Origin: Diadophis punctatus similis | Taxonomy: Eukaryota; Chordata; Lepidosauria; Squamata; Dipsadidae | Direction: 5' to 3' | Length of the DNA: 64,000 bases | NCBI GenBank assembly: GCA_023053685.1 | Contig: JALIGW010000029.1 | Coordinates: 1,177,501 to 1,241,500, forward strand | Shown: piece after piece, positions 1-11,985 of the stretch | Layout: the number at the start of each line of letters is the position of its first letter | Position numbering within the stretch: the first letter of the stretch is position 1 | Notes under the pieces: generated by a model | Told to the model about the DNA's origin: nothing | Seen by the model: the letters and a program-made list of their open reading frames with translations, nothing else | The model's database searches: none | Position numbers and translations under genes: made by a program

Positions 1-661
1 CACAGGGTTATTGTGAAGATAAACGTTTACAGCCATAAGCTGCTCAGAGGGGGTGGTGGTGCAAAAAAGAGGTTGAGGTAGTAATAATCACAAAACACTT
101 TGCAGGCTGGTAAATCTATGTAAGGATTCATAAGTGCTTTTCATCTTACTTCCAGCATGTTTGTGTATATATAACATGTGAATCAGACCCGGGTTCAGGG
201 CAGCAGCGGGATCTCTCCCAGTGTCTGGGGGGTTCAAGGAACATAAGCAACCATGCTGACCTCTTCCAGATAGGAAAGAGGTTCCCAAAGTCTTCCACCT
301 GGAATAAAATCCACAGATGTAAAGCCAGTGTTCTGGAAATTATGATCCAAGAGCTGTGGAAGGGTTGCAGGGACAGAGTTAAGTCATGCTTCCTGTAGAT
401 CCAAGGAAACTCAGGATCAGCTTTCTCCCTCCGCTCCCTCCCCCATAGACAAGGTGCCTTTTGCACACACCCCAACTGCGGAAAGTTGAATGTGAGTAGG
501 AGTTTGGAGCAACTTTAATTACTGCGGGATCAATAGGCTGTACTCAGCAAAACAGAATCCAATAGCTGGCCCCTGGAGGCTGCCTGGGCCACCACTAACT
601 GGAGACTGCCTGGGCCACCACTAACTGGAACAGAAGGTGTGGAGAAGCAGTGGGCCCCCTG
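1..661. other. Unassigned, low-copy-looking sequence
   Basis: No convincing exon or transposon end is seen. The one visible structure is a direct duplication of about 26 bp at 581-606 and 607-630, built on the words GCCTGGGCCACCACTAACTG. Short ORFs here have no recognisable domain. Confidence 0.5.
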
Positions 662-933
662 CAGTGGTGAAATCTACTTACCTTCCCTACCGGTTCAGAT
701 GCGCGCGCTTTGCGCACACGCTTTGTGTTTCATACGCATGCAAAGCGTGCACCTCTGTTGTACACGCTTTTTAACCCTCTGCGCATGCGCAGAAGGCTTT
801 GAGAATTAAAAAAAAGAAAATAATGATATCATGGCAGATGGGCGGAGCTTCGCACGGCCGCCGCTACCGCTTCTCCAAACCACCGGCGGCCGCCGCTACC
901 GAACCGGGCCAAACCAGTAGCATTTCACCCCTG
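662..933. mobile_element. hAT-like MITE (family A), oldest-looking copy
   Basis: The ends are inverted: it starts CAGTGGTGAAATCTACTTAC and ends CATTTCACCCCTG. The flanking 8-mers GCCCCCTG and GGCCTCTG match at 6 of 8 positions, as expected for an aged hAT target-site duplication. The interior is CpG-rich, with GCGCATGCGC words and a GGCCGCCGCTACCG repeat. No transposase is encoded, so it is non-autonomous. Confidence 0.75.
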
Positions 934-2821
934 GGCCTCTGTCCCCCATAGTCCAGGCTGAGTACCTTGTCCGAGTACTGCATCTTTCAGGAAAGGAAAA
1001 AGCATTTTTTAGTTCAACCCTTCCTCCTTGCTTGCTGCACTCGTGAATAGAAGTGGGTATCTGGGAGGCAGAATAGCGCAGTCCACTTCATTGATCCCCC
1101 CATTGTAGACGCCATCTTTTTCTCCTTGCAACAAGCAGCCCCTTGAAAAGCCACTCCTACCTCTGAGTAATCCTGGACCTTGGCCTTCCACCCCCATGAC
1201 CAGCGTGGGCTGACTTTACCCAGATTGATGGTGGGGCCAAGATATAACCTTAAGGAGGAGACGCCAGAGGCTCACGGGTCCCCACCGATAACGGTTATTT
1301 GGCGCTTCCCAATCACAGCAAATCAAACCAGCCTCTTGGCTCGTTCTGTGACCGGAGCGTGGAATGGAGGCATTGGTGGCAATGGCAAGAAGGGGGTCGG
1401 AGGAGGGAATCAAGCAAAGCAGCTTTTGAAAATCAAGCAAATAAAAAAAAAGAAGAGAAAGATTAAGGTGAGGAGTGCCAGAATGGAAGAACCAATTTAC
1501 CATTCACGCAAGTGAGTCCCGCCTGCCATTTCACAGACTGGAGGAAGTCACCCTCGCTCTTGAGAAGAAGTTCAATCATTTCACTTTTGAAAATGGGGAA
1601 TTTTAAATTTGCCCCAAGCGCCTACACTTATAATACTACTGATTTGGTAAGATTTCACACATGCATACAGTATCTGTGAAGTGCTGTCTGGGATAGACTG
1701 TTCGCACTACATCTCCAGTGACATTCACAGCTAAGCATAATAACCCCCATATGGAATGTCATCTTGCAAACACCACTATCAGGTGTTCGCAGATGACATT
1801 TGCATCATAAATGTTTTGCCATTTGCCCACCACAGGGATACATACCCATGTACTCTTCTCCTCGTGATTCGGCTAATATGTTTTTGCCTAAACGTATGCA
1901 AAAAAAGGCTGATGTGCGAGTCCATTTGCACTAAGCAATAGGCGTGGATACATGTGCACGACTTAATCCATGTGGCTGTATTGTGTATGTGCATGTGTTT
2001 ACATAGCTTGGAGTGTAGTGGCTGCTGTGTCTCCCAGCTGCTTTCTTTTATCAATATACTGTACATTGCACCAGCAAACTCCCATCTAAAGCTGCCTAGG
2101 CTGGGGAATGTTAATGTGGCACCAGCCACTGCGTTTATCTCCCCAGGAATAATTGGGGCGCTCACGCTTGCTCACAAATAGAGTTCCCAAGCCCAATTCA
2201 GCCTATAAAAGTGAAATTCCTGGCTGGCGCTTGGCACAGAGTGCAGATGAGTTAACCCTTTGGGAACCTGGTCGTGAGGGGCTGGGAATCCCTTCCCAGA
2301 ACAGCTCAGCCAAATGCGGAGGTGGTATGTCCCAGCTTTCTAGCCTCTGCAGAATACCTTTCCTGGAGAAAAGAGTGGGGGGTTGGGGGTGGCAGCTTTT
2401 TCATTTGGCTACCCAAAAGACTGGTATAATGCTCCTGGTGTAGATGGAGTGGCTTGCGGGGCGGATCTTCTGCCAGTAATAGCTTACCAGAGACGATCAG
2501 CAGGACAATGGGCCTGCACTGACCCCGGATGCTGACAGAGGCTGGTTGCCATGACAGCAGGCAGGGGGCATCAGTCTCTGCCTGCTGGACAAGCTATGCT
2601 CCCTGGGAGATTTTGTGCATTTTAAGTGCCAGTTGGGATCCAAGTCAAGGATTATTGCAATGTGTCATATGGGAAGAGGGGTGCAGAAGTTTTGACTAGG
2701 TCACCAGAAGTGGCAGACATCCTCGTCCAGATCTAGGAATGAGAGGTGGGCAACTGAGTCAGCCTTTCCAGTTGTGCAGAGGTCGGGACCTTTCAGTGAC
2801 CACAAAGCAGGATTGCCAGGC
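934..2821. other. Unassigned intergenic or intronic sequence
   Basis: I see no supported gene. ORFs at 1180-1515 and 1779-2165 lack domains, and no good splice-site pair frames them. A TATAAAA word at 2202-2208 is not followed by a recognisable exon. Confidence 0.5.
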
Positions 2822-2822
2822 A

Positions 2823-2847
2823 GTGTGTGTGTGTGTGTGTGTGTGTT
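2823..2847. repeat. (GT)n microsatellite
   Basis: An uninterrupted GT tract of about 25 bp, followed after about 30 bp by a G-run at 2881-2889. Confidence 0.95.
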
Positions 2848-2894
2848 GCATCTCACAGAAAAGGTGGGGGCAGACAAAAGGGGGGGGGGAGGCT

Positions 2895-3420
2895 GGGCCG
2901 CATATAAAAGCCAACACAAAATTGCCTCGGGGTTTTTTCTCCGACGGCTTCCCCAGCAGAGCAGAGCTGGGTAATCGCTTGAGACGGAGGGAGGCTCTCC
3001 AACGTTAAACAGCGCCCGAGTGCGCTCCAACCAGCCAGGCCGTCTCATCCGGCGCCGCTTTGCTCACAGCGTCCCTTGCGCCGGGCTCCGAACTACCCAG
3101 GACTCCTTATCCGATGAGCTCTCCTTCCAGGCGCTCCCGTCTGAACCGCCTGATTTGCCGGCTGTTGAGAGGAGGCCGCCTGGCAGGGCTAGCCAAACAA
3201 CTGGGAGGGAAAAGGGGAGAGTTGAGAAAAGGACTTAGAAGAGATGGAAGGCCGCTGAAAACAAGGAAGGCCGCTGAAGCGGCGGCGGCGGCGCCGCCTC
3301 TTCGGCGGTGGAGACGCATCGCCGCGAGGCTGAGCCGCAGGCGACGGCGAGAGGGCGCGCCTAGGGCAAGAAAAGGGCCCCCAAGGCCTCCCCGAGCCGG
3401 CGTTATGTTTTTGTCGCCAG
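2895..3420 (+). promoter_or_regulatory. CpG-rich TATA-containing promoter candidate
   Basis: A dense CpG block with CGG-triplet runs near 3280-3300 and many GCGC and CGCCG words stands out from the AT-rich surroundings. A TATAAAAG box lies at 2903-2910, which would place a plus-strand start near 2935. ORFs crossing it are arginine/alanine-rich in several frames, which is typical of CpG islands rather than of a real protein. The nearest plausible donor after it is AGAG|GTAAGA at about 3811-3820. The only certain gene in the window, ASIC at 57.8 kb on the same strand, is 54 kb away. It could be that gene's distal first exon or an unrelated promoter. Confidence 0.5.
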
Positions 3421-4357
3421 ACATTGCAATGTTGATACTTCCATCTGCTCAGTTCATACCGGATTAAAGGCAGAGAAGGAAAGAAATACTGAGGAGAAGC
3501 CATCCTTGTCTACAGTCGTCGTCCCCCATGCCATTCCAGGGAGGGAATGCTTGTGATAGGTGAATCATTTTAAAAACAAACCCGGGGTTCTCTTCCCCTC
3601 CCCTCTTGCTTTGCATAGAAAATATAAATATAGTATATAGAATTCCATAAACGTTTAAACCAATAGCTAATAGAGACATCCATAGATATTTCAAATAACA
3701 TCAAATCAAGCTCCATCCTCCCCACTCCCACCCCCCTGCAACATAAATACACAAACTTGTAATTATTATTTTTTACCCACAATCAACCGTGTTGGACACA
3801 AGCAGCTTCCAGAGGTAAGAAGCTACATTACCTTACATTATAAAGTGACTGAGGTGATTTTGGAAACATAAAACAGATCCCAACCCTGGAATGGGAGACC
3901 ACTGGGAAATCTGAAGACTGTAGTCTAGATAGAAACTGGAAAATAATTCCAAGAAGACAAGGCAAGCCATTTTACAACTTGTGGCCAAGACCTTTACTTG
4001 GATGTCTTATGAAATTCCCACTAGTAATGTTCAGCTCAAAAGAAGCTTTATGTCTACAGTACTTTTATTCCAAGAATACAGAGCTACACATTTCTCCTCC
4101 TATTTCATACTCAAACCAATTCAGTGGAATAAATTAGGCGGGGAGCCAGCGCTCTCTTTTACACAACCTTGTAAGTGTCATGACTGGGGATTTGACTCTA
4201 GGCCCGTAAGGCCCCTCATCTGTGTTTTCATCAAAATTCTTTATGGCTGAAGGTCTTTATAAGGAAGACACCGTTCAAAGATATTGTATGTTGTGCATGA
4301 AGCATATTATAGCTATGTATGATCCTGCTGCTCTTGAAATTAAGAGAGAGCAGGCCA

Positions 4358-4360
<3 letters not shown>
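3421..4360. other. Unassigned AT-rich sequence
   Basis: No gene or complete transposon was recognised. It could include transcribed sequence downstream of the CpG island, but nothing in it codes convincingly. Confidence 0.4.

Positions 4361-4402
<42 letters not shown>
4361..4402. repeat. (TG)n microsatellite
   Basis: Twenty-one uninterrupted TG units. A shorter impure GTGTGT tract follows near 4483-4495. Confidence 0.97.
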
Positions 4403-4403
<1 letters not shown>

Positions 4404-5550
4404 TAGTACTTTCTAAAGCAGTCAAACTGGGGGTTTGTGAGGCCACAGTGTCACAAAGCTGGCATTTTCAAGTGATTGAGAATGTGTGTGTGTGTATGAG
4501 GGGGGGTGGTCTTTGTTTTTTAGACTTGCCCCTCCACCCCCAAAGAGTAGGACATTTCACCTCAATTCATTGAGGACAGAGGACATATCAGTGGGGTTTG
4601 GGGCTCACATAAATAGCCCACAGCCTCTTGATCACGCATTCCTGAGCTAGACGAATGCAGAGTCATTACAAAGGAGGAACTGAAATGGACATTGATTAAA
4701 TCAAGGGAAGAATGGATAAAACGCCTTTCAAATTTTGATATATTGTATTATTTATTTTTGTGTATAGCAAGCTATACAGGAGCAGAGAACACCGCTAAAT
4801 TCTGCACTACTCGCTTTCTCACCCCTGAACAAGCAGCATTATTGATTCTCATCATCCCTCATATAATCATGAAATATAAGGGAACAGCCAGATGGCTGAG
4901 TTAGAGTGCAATCCACCAGTCCTGGAGCTACATAAATTTGCTGCCCCAATTGAAAGTCCTATATATTGACTCAGGAATAAGGGCTGCAACCGATGCTATC
5001 CTTACTGCTTAAATGTGGAATGAATTAAAGGAAGCGATTGGTGCATTAAACGGCTTCACTTTTTCTCACACCAAGTGTTTCCGCCAACGTGGAGCAGATT
5101 AAGACTGGCAAGGGCACTTGGAATGGCCTGTTTGGATACCTGTCAAATTGCTGAATTAACAGCTGGCCATGCACAGGACCTGCCAGTCAAGCTATTTTTG
5201 ATCATAGGTTTAGCATTCTTGAAAGACCACCAGACCCGTGTCCAGGCATAGCCTGTTTCACAAGTTACAAGTGAAGAGGAAGGCTCAGCTGAAGTGGGAG
5301 GGATTAATCAAAGCCAAGCAAGCCTTGTCCTCAACTGTGTGGGAATGCAGGGAGCCCAGTTCTGCCCTCATGGCCACCAGCAACCGGAAACAGCCTATGG
5401 AAAGAATGGGACAACTTGCCACAGCCAATTCACGGCCAACTTGCTGGTGGACAACTCTCTGAGGGACAATTTAACAATTCTATTTAATTATTTAAAATAA
5501 ATTAAAAAATATTTTAATTTTTGCCATTCACATTTCATTCTATCCTATTC
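4403..5550. other. Unassigned sequence
   Basis: No supported gene or transposon. ORFs at 4692-4904 and 5238-5462 have no recognisable motif. Confidence 0.4.
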
Positions 5551-6428
5551 CTTTTGAATAGGAATAGAATAGAATAGAATTCTTTATTGGCCAAGTGTGA
5601 TTGGACACACAAGGAATCTGTCTCTGGTGCATATGCTCTCAGTGTACATAAAAGAAAATATACATTTGTCAAGAATCATGAGGTACAACACTTAATGATT
5701 GTCATAGGGTACAAATAAGCAATCAGAAAACAATATTAATATAAATTGTAAGGATACAAGCAACAAGTTACAGTCATAAGTGGGAGGAGATGGGTGATAG
5801 GAACGATGAGAAGACTAATAGTAATAGTAATGCAGCCTTAGTGAATAGTTTGACAGTGGTGAGGGAATTATTTGTTTAGCAGAGTGATGGCGTTTGGGAA
5901 AAAACTGTTCTTGTGTCTAGTTGTCTTGGTGTGCAGTGCTCTATAGCGTTGTTTTGAGGGTAGGAGTTGAAACAATTTATGCCCAGGATGAGGGGTCCGT
6001 AAATATTTTCACGGCTTTCTTTTTGACTCGTGCAATATACAGGTCCTCAATGGAAGGCAGGTTGGCAGTAATTGTTTTTTCTGCAGTTCTGATTATCCTC
6101 TGAAGTCTGTGTCTGTCTTGTTGGGTTGCAGAACCAAACCAGACAGTTATAGAGGTGCAGATGACAGTCTCAATAATTCCTCTGTAGAACTGTATCAGCA
6201 GCTCCTTTGGCAGTTTGAGCTTCCTGAGTTGGCGCAGAAAGAACATTCTTTGTTGTGCTTTTTTGATGTCTTTTTTGATGTTAGGTGACCATTTTAGGTC
6301 TTGAGATATGATAGAACCTAGAAATTTGAAGGTCTCTACTGTTGATACTGTGTTGTCTAGTATTGTAAGAGGTGGTAGGATGGGAGGGTTTCTCCTAAAG
6401 TCTACCACCATTTCTACGGTTTTGAGTG
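5551..6428 (-). mobile_element. Non-LTR retrotransposon 3' part, CR1/L2/Rex1-group, AATAG tail
   Basis: The minus strand encodes about 144 residues (5977-6411) of the region after the RT palm. It reads VDFRRNPP, then KFLGSIISQDLKW, then the KKAQQRMFFLRQLRK and TAEKTI blocks, an order seen in CR1/L2/Rex1-type LINEs. Downstream on that strand is a 3' UTR ending in repeated AGAATAG-type units (5555-5581). A LINE whose tail seeds AATAG microsatellites is a feature I associate with snake genomes. The copy is 5'-truncated and lacks the catalytic FADD region. Clade assignment is uncertain. Confidence 0.8.
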
Positions 6429-6483
6429 CATCCTTTCTTTAACGATTCTATTCCACCATTTCTTTGATACTAGTGTAACGCTT

Positions 6484-6585
6484 GTCCCCGCAGTAAGTTG
6501 TTCTGTGGTGAGTTGGCCATGGCAAGTTGGCCATGGTGCGTTGGCCGTGGTGACTGGGACGTGGTGAGTTGTCTCTGATGAATTG
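6484..6585. repeat. Degenerate minisatellite (GTTGGCCATGGTGA-like)
   Basis: About seven imperfect units of roughly 14 bp follow one another, for example AGTTGGCCATGGCA and CGTTGGCCGTGGTGA. The tract directly adjoins the truncated 5' end of the preceding LINE fragment. Confidence 0.75.
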
Positions 6586-6599
6586 TCATAGACCCCGCC

Positions 6600-7290
6600 T
6601 ATGGAAGGCCATGAAACCAGGACAGAGTAGGCAAAAAGATGTTCCCACCAAAATAATAAAAAAAACAGTTTGGAAATATGCAAAAGGCACTCAAGCTAGA
6701 TGTACAAAGAAGATACTGTGCTTTTTCAAAAGATGGGGGCTGACAGTTTCATTTTTCAGACTCCCTCCCCCTTCCTGACCCAGAGCAGAGTCACTATGAA
6801 GGGGTGTGTGCAGAAGTCACTCTCTGCAGGCTTCCCTTTCCTTGTTCAATTAAGAGCAGAAAGGTCTCGGTAGAAGCTGAGATGAGCCAGACGTGGGGTG
6901 GATGAAGAAATAAGTAGCTACCTTCCTCTCTCGACACACACAGAGACATTTTCAGTGCAATTCCATGGATGCTTACCCATAAGCAAGTCATCTACTGTGT
7001 AATAGCACAATATCTCAAGACTGGGTACAGGATTGTAACCTCCCTAAATTTTCTGATCTTTACTTCTCTGAAGTGACACCTGCGGTTCACCTGAGATAAT
7101 GATCAATTGTTGATGGCTATTGATAGAGCGCTGGTGTGGATGTGGTTTGTTTGATGAACTAATAATGTGGTTTTTAGGGGCCTCAGTCAAGTTTCTTTTT
7201 AATGCTTCCTATAAATGGTTCTGAGTTTGGTCCACCCATTGGAGTTCTTTGGGTAGATTAGTTTCTTAAATTATTAGACAAATAAATGTA
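6600..7290. other. Unassigned sequence
   Basis: No coding or repeat feature was recognised. Confidence 0.4.
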
Positions 7291-7299
7291 CCAAAGGGT

Positions 7300-7945
7300 A
7301 GTTATTATGTCACCTCACGGCTAGACTACTGTAACACGCTCTACATGGGGCTACCCTCAAAGAGTATCCAGAGACTGCAATTGGTGCAAAATGCAGCTGC
7401 GTGAGCTGTGGTGGGTGTGCCGAGATACAACCACGTAACACCTATTCTCCGCCAGCTGCATTGGCTGCCCATTAGTCTCCGGATGCAATTTAAGGTGTTG
7501 GGTTTGACCTTTAAAGCCCTACATGGCTCAGGGCCAGGTTATCTCCGGGACCGCATCCTACCGCATTCCTCCCTACGACTGGTTAGGTCCCACAGTTGGT
7601 CTCCTCCAGGTCCCATCAACCAAGCAATGCCGGTTGGCGGGACCACGGGGGAGAGCCTTCTCTGTGGGAGCTCCGTCTCTCTGGAACCAACTCCCACCAG
7701 AGATCCGGATTATCCCCACCCTAATGGTCTTCCGCAAAGCCGTGAAGACATGGCTCTTCCTGCAGGCGGGGTGAAAAAAGATCCTATTCCCCCATGGATG
7801 AGTGCTTTTCTTTTTTAAACTTGTAATTTTTTAAAAAATTGTTTTATTGCATCTTTTATTGTTCTTATTCTGTTGTACGCCGCCCTGAGTTCTACGGGAT
7901 TGGGCGGCCTATAAGAACTTTTAATTAAATTAAATTAAAATTTAT
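7300..7945 (+). mobile_element. L2-group LINE 3' end
   Basis: Translation gives the order RLQLVQNAA, then [14 protein letters not shown], then FKVL and KALHG..GYL, then [17 protein letters not shown] across frames. This is typical of the C-terminus of L2-type LINE ORF2. Frame changes and a stop (TGA in the NAAA motif at 7402-7404) show it is dead. The 3' UTR ends with GCCGCCCTGAGT..GGGCGGCCTATAA followed by AATTAAATTAAA units. Related copies lie at 21287-21365, 34265-34935 and 46245-46650. Confidence 0.85.
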
Positions 7946-8207
7946 TTATAAAGCAGCATTTCAGTGGCACTGATGGAACTGCTGATCTTGCAATTTTTGC
8001 CAGGAAGGTATTTTGTGCCCTTGAAATCAAAGACCATCGCATTTATAGGTGTGGCTGATCATTTATTTGTCCAGCTTTATGGTAAAATGTGATGGAGTCA
8101 TATCCAATATTCCTTCAATATGTTTAGAAGGAACATTGGATAAACAAAACATTCCTAAGACAAAGTAGGCATCTGAGCAGATCTTAGACACTCAGGCTTA
8201 TCCTTTG

Positions 8208-8209
<2 letters not shown>

Positions 8210-8239
<30 letters not shown>
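8210..8239. repeat. (ATC)n microsatellite
   Basis: About nine to ten uninterrupted ATC units. Confidence 0.95.
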
Positions 8240-8240
<1 letters not shown>

Positions 8241-8293
8241 CTCTTTAGTAACCCAAATTGCCAAATACCAAGCATAGTTCAACTTTCCTAGAG

Positions 8294-8461
8294 CAGTGTT
8301 TCACTTACCTTGGCAACTTTGAGCTGTGTGAACTTCAACTCCCAGAATTCCCCAGCCAGCATTCTGAACTTCATCCAGAACTTCACGCAGTCATCGCTGG
8401 CTTGGGAATTCTGGGAGTTGAAGTCCACACAGCTCAAAGTTGCCAAGGTTGAGAAACCCTT
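8294..8461. mobile_element. Palindromic hAT-like MITE (family C)
   Basis: The element is a near-complete palindrome. The left arm reads CAGTGTTTCAC..CCTTGGCAACTTTGAGCTGTG and the right arm is its complement. Both arms carry the motif AACTCCCAGAATTCC. The 8-bp flanks TCCTAGAG and TCCTGGAG match at 7 of 8 positions. It has no coding capacity. Confidence 0.85.
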
Positions 8462-9699
8462 TCCTGGAGCGTAGACAACTTTTGTCAGAGCCTGCGAGAA
8501 GCAGGCTTATTGCTCCCAGAACTGCGGAGTGAAAAATATTCCCTGCATGCTTATATGACACCCATCTGTGGTGCTGATTCCTTTGGGGCTCCCCCACCCC
8601 CACACTCCAGTGGCTCTGTCTCTGCATTAGGAACCGCACTGGGAAATGTCAGCACTTGACCTTTGAAGCTTCTGGATTAGCCTTTCTAAACAGCGGGAAT
8701 GCGTTTTAGCAGGGAACAATTACGCTGCTATCGACTGATCCCAGCGGAGTTAATGGAGTGGCAGCCAGAGGCGGAGGGAGGAGCGAGGAGAGAATGAGAA
8801 GAGGGAGCTCCCTGTTTCTTGCAACACCGCATGTTCTCTCCCCCCCCCCCTCAAAACTAGACTAAGGCCCCTTTCACAGGCACAGGCCTCGGTATGTGGG
8901 AATGGCTTTCCCATGGTGAATAACCAGAAATGTAAAGCTGTTAAGGGAAAAGTGCTCATGTACGACACAGCTTCCAAAATGGAACCTCGCCCCACATCAC
9001 ACCTCGAGGTCAACAGTTCGGCCTTCCCTTGGTTTGATACTTATGGTGTGTCAAGAAGGGGATAAATAAGATATATGAACATAGAAAGTACAGTATATCG
9101 GGTCAGTATTGATGGTTCCACTGGACTTGTATATCAGGATGAGTGAGGAATATGACAGCAGTTTCAGTCCCCTGGTCTTCATAGACTTGCCATCTGAAAT
9201 ACAGGTGTCACTAAGAATGAAGGAGTGGAAAACACCACAATAGTGCCTGAAACAAACATGGAAAGAGACATGAAAACTGACCCTGCTATTGACATTACTG
9301 TCTGTATTTTTTTTACCTCTTTCATTATTTATCCAGTTATTGAATACTTAAGAAGGAGGGGGTGGGGAGATCCATGCCTGATTTGTTATCTGTGGTTATA
9401 CACACTTCGTAGCATCATGGGGGGAAAAAAGACAAGTGTATCCAAATTTGTGAGTGCAGGCAGATGTATGAAGAAACAGAAGTGACTATTATAAATTTCA
9501 TTTACCTTATCTAATGTGGCCCGTAGAAATGAAGCAACAGGGTGGATCCGTTTTATTTTACCGCTATCCAGGAAACAGGTTGTCTCAATTTCGCAGGAGC
9601 CTGCAAATGGCCAGAGAAAGCAATCCTTTGTCATGTTAGAGAAAAAGAGGTTTGTTCAACATGTTCACTATTGGCGGTAGGGCTGTGGAGGCCTTAGCC
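8462..9699. other. Unassigned sequence
   Basis: No gene or complete repeat was recognised. A C-run lies at 8838-8850. An ORF at 9225-9485 has one hydrophobic stretch but no family motif. Confidence 0.4.
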
Positions 9700-10134
9700 C
9701 AGTGACGGCGAACCTTTTTTTCCTCGGGTGCCGAAAGTGCATGTGCGCGTGCTATCGCACATGCGTGAGTGCCCACACCCATAATTCAATGCTTGGGGAG
9801 GGCGAAAATGGCATCCCCCGCCTCTCCGGAGGCCCTCTGGAGGCTGGAAATGGCCCATTTCCCAACTTCTGCTGGGCCCGGTAGGCCCATTTTTCGCCCT
9901 CCCCAGGCTCCAGAGGCTTCCTTGGAGTCTGGGGAGGGTAAAAATGCCCTCCCCCATCCCCCCAGAGGCCCTCTGGAAGCCGAAAACGCCCTCCCAGAGC
10001 CTCCGTGCGAACCAAAAATCAGCTGGCCAGCGCGCACATGCGCGCTGGAGCTGAGCTAGGCAACAGCTCACGTGCCTGCAGATATGGCTCCGCGTGCCAT
10101 CTGTGGCACGCGTGCTATAGGTTCGCCATCACTG
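9700..10134. mobile_element. hAT-like non-autonomous element (family B)
   Basis: Terminal inverted repeats are CAGTGACGGCGAACCT and AGGTTCGCCATCACTG. They are flanked by a perfect 8-bp duplication, CCTTAGCC, at 9692-9699 and 10135-10142. The GC-rich interior holds short ORFs on both strands but no transposase. Confidence 0.93.
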
Positions 10135-10361
10135 CCTTAGCCAATTGTTTGCTGAGGAAAGTACTGATTAAATAACAAGATACCTCAAATGCCCTCTGTA
10201 TAAAATCATGTAAAACTGGGAAGATAGAGATAGACAAATTGGTACTTTTTTTTCCTTACAGCAGTGATAGGCAAATTGGTACGCATCAGATGTATTATGC
10301 AATTGTTGCAACATAAAGCCACTGATTATGCTAATTAGAGAGGATTGAAATCTAAGTAAGT

Positions 10362-10490
10362 CAGTGATGGTGAACCTTTTGGGATTGGCATGTCAAAAAT
10401 TTCAAAAATGGCTAACTTGAGTCTTCTGGTATGTCACCCAAAATATGCTGTGTCATCTCTGACACATGTGTCATAGGTTCATCATCACTG
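10362..10490. mobile_element. Short hAT-like MITE (family B)
   Basis: The ends CAGTGATGGTGAACCTTTTG and CATAGGTTCATCATCACTG match family B. The flanking 8-mers do not match, so the duplication has decayed or one end is altered. At 129 bp it is the shortest family B copy here. A C-run follows at 10499-10512. Confidence 0.75.
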
Positions 10491-10512
10491 GTCTGTCTCC
10501 CCCCCCCCCCCC

Positions 10513-11025
10513 ATCCTAAAGGATTGTGATTTGATTTAAGGTTGTTCTCAAAGATGAGATGGAAAGAAAAAGTGATCAAGATTTATGTGGCCACAGATCA
10601 GAAAGAGTGTTACAACACCTATCTTAGGCATGAGTTTTTAATTAGATAGAGAGGTGGAATATCCCCAACTTGTAGCTTGTCACAGGTAAAGTCTGGAAAT
10701 TATCAGCTTCCTATCTTGGCAGCTTGGCAGGTAACGACTTGAAAGTCATCGTGCATCTGAATATATTTCGTTGGGTGGTGTGTATGGGGACTTTGGGAGC
10801 AATGATGTATGATCACATTCTATACTATTTGCTAGATGTTCTTTGCTGTTCTCTATTACACAATATCTTCCTTTTGAAAGTGGTCTCACTCTGAGATCCT
10901 GCATCGTGCTAGTTTGCTCAGTCATAGTTTATTAAACAAACTACAACTGGTTAGGTTCGCCCAACATGCTAAGTCAAGTCAAGCCAAACCAAACCAATCC
11001 TATTAGTGCAATATACCATATTTTA
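10513..11025. other. Unassigned sequence
   Basis: Nothing was recognised beyond ordinary low-copy DNA. Confidence 0.4.
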
Positions 11026-11167
11026 TTTATTTATTTATTTTGTCAACACGTGTACAAGATAACAGGTATGATATAAACATAAACAAAAGCAAAGTATGTA
11101 TAGGTAAATTTAGACAATAGGACAGAAGGACAGGGACGGTAGGCACGATGGTGCGCTTATGCACGCC
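11026..11167 (-). mobile_element. LINE 3' UTR fragment (same family as 39186-40500)
   Basis: On the minus strand this matches the 3' end of the LINE at 40340-40490. It has the GCGTGCATAAGCGCACC block, the GTCCTGTCC and TGTTTATGTT words, a TTGACAAAATAAATAAA terminus and the tail. Only about 140 bp remains because of 5' truncation. Confidence 0.85.
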
Positions 11168-11596
11168 CCTTAAATATGATATTGCCTTTCCTTTACTCTC
11201 TGAGGAAAGTTGTCAATTATTGTTGCCATTACCAATTCTCCACCCCTGCTTTGGCTGTGCATGGAGTAATCTCTTTGCTCTTCTGCTTTCCCTGTCCTGA
11301 TGGCCTTTGAAACAGCTATAAGAGGCCCAAGTTTGCTCTCCTGACCGCATCCAGACCCTGTGCTATAAAGAACCTTCTCTTTGACTTTGAGCAGCCATAT
11401 TGGCCCCTTGGGAAATTAAGAGATCCTGCCCAAAATAGCGCTACCGCCTGAAACCGCACAGGCAGTATTAGGAAAAGGGCCACTTCTGTTGTAACCAAAT
11501 ATTAGTCACTTTAATAAGACTATACATTGTGTATTGTTCTCTTTGAACTGTATTTTAGCCAGACATCTCTATAGTGCTTTTTTGTGTTATGTATAT
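11168..11596. other. Unassigned sequence
   Basis: No feature was recognised. Confidence 0.4.
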
Positions 11597-11985
11597 ACAG
11601 GTAGTCCTCGACTTACAACCGTTCATTTAGTGACCGTTCAAAGTTAACAATGGCACTGAAAAGAGTGACTTATTAGCGTATTTCAAAGTTACAACCTTTG
11701 AGGCATCACGTGACCAAAATTCAGATGCTTAGTAACTGTTCATACTTATGACCATTGCTGTGTCCCAAGGTCATGTGATCACATTTTGCAACCTTCTGAC
11801 AAAGCAAAGTCAATGGGGAAGCCAGATTCACTTAACAACTCTGTTACTAACTTAACAACTTCAATGATTCCCTTAAGAATTGTGGCAAGAAAGGTCGTAA
11901 CATGGGGCAAAACCCACTTAATAAATGTCTCACTTAACCACAGAAATTTTGGGCTCAATTGAAGTCGTAAGTCAAGGACTACCTA
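11597..11985. mobile_element. TA-type MITE (family G), nearly intact
   Basis: It begins ACAGGTAGTCCTCGACTTAC and ends GTAAGTCAAGGACTACCT, with TATA on each side. This agrees with a Tc1/mariner-like TA target. The interior carries GTCATGTGATCAC and GACCATTGCTG words that recur in the decayed relatives at 21990-22216 and 36055-36335. There is no transposase. Confidence 0.85.

Noticed and set aside
2195..2300. Second promoter candidate around TATAAAA at 2202-2208
   Set aside because: An isolated TATA word without CpG enrichment, exon or splice signal.
3060..3467. 135-residue arginine/alanine-rich ORF in the CpG block
   Set aside because: Open frames occur on both strands because the block is GC-rich. 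No domain, and no support for coding.
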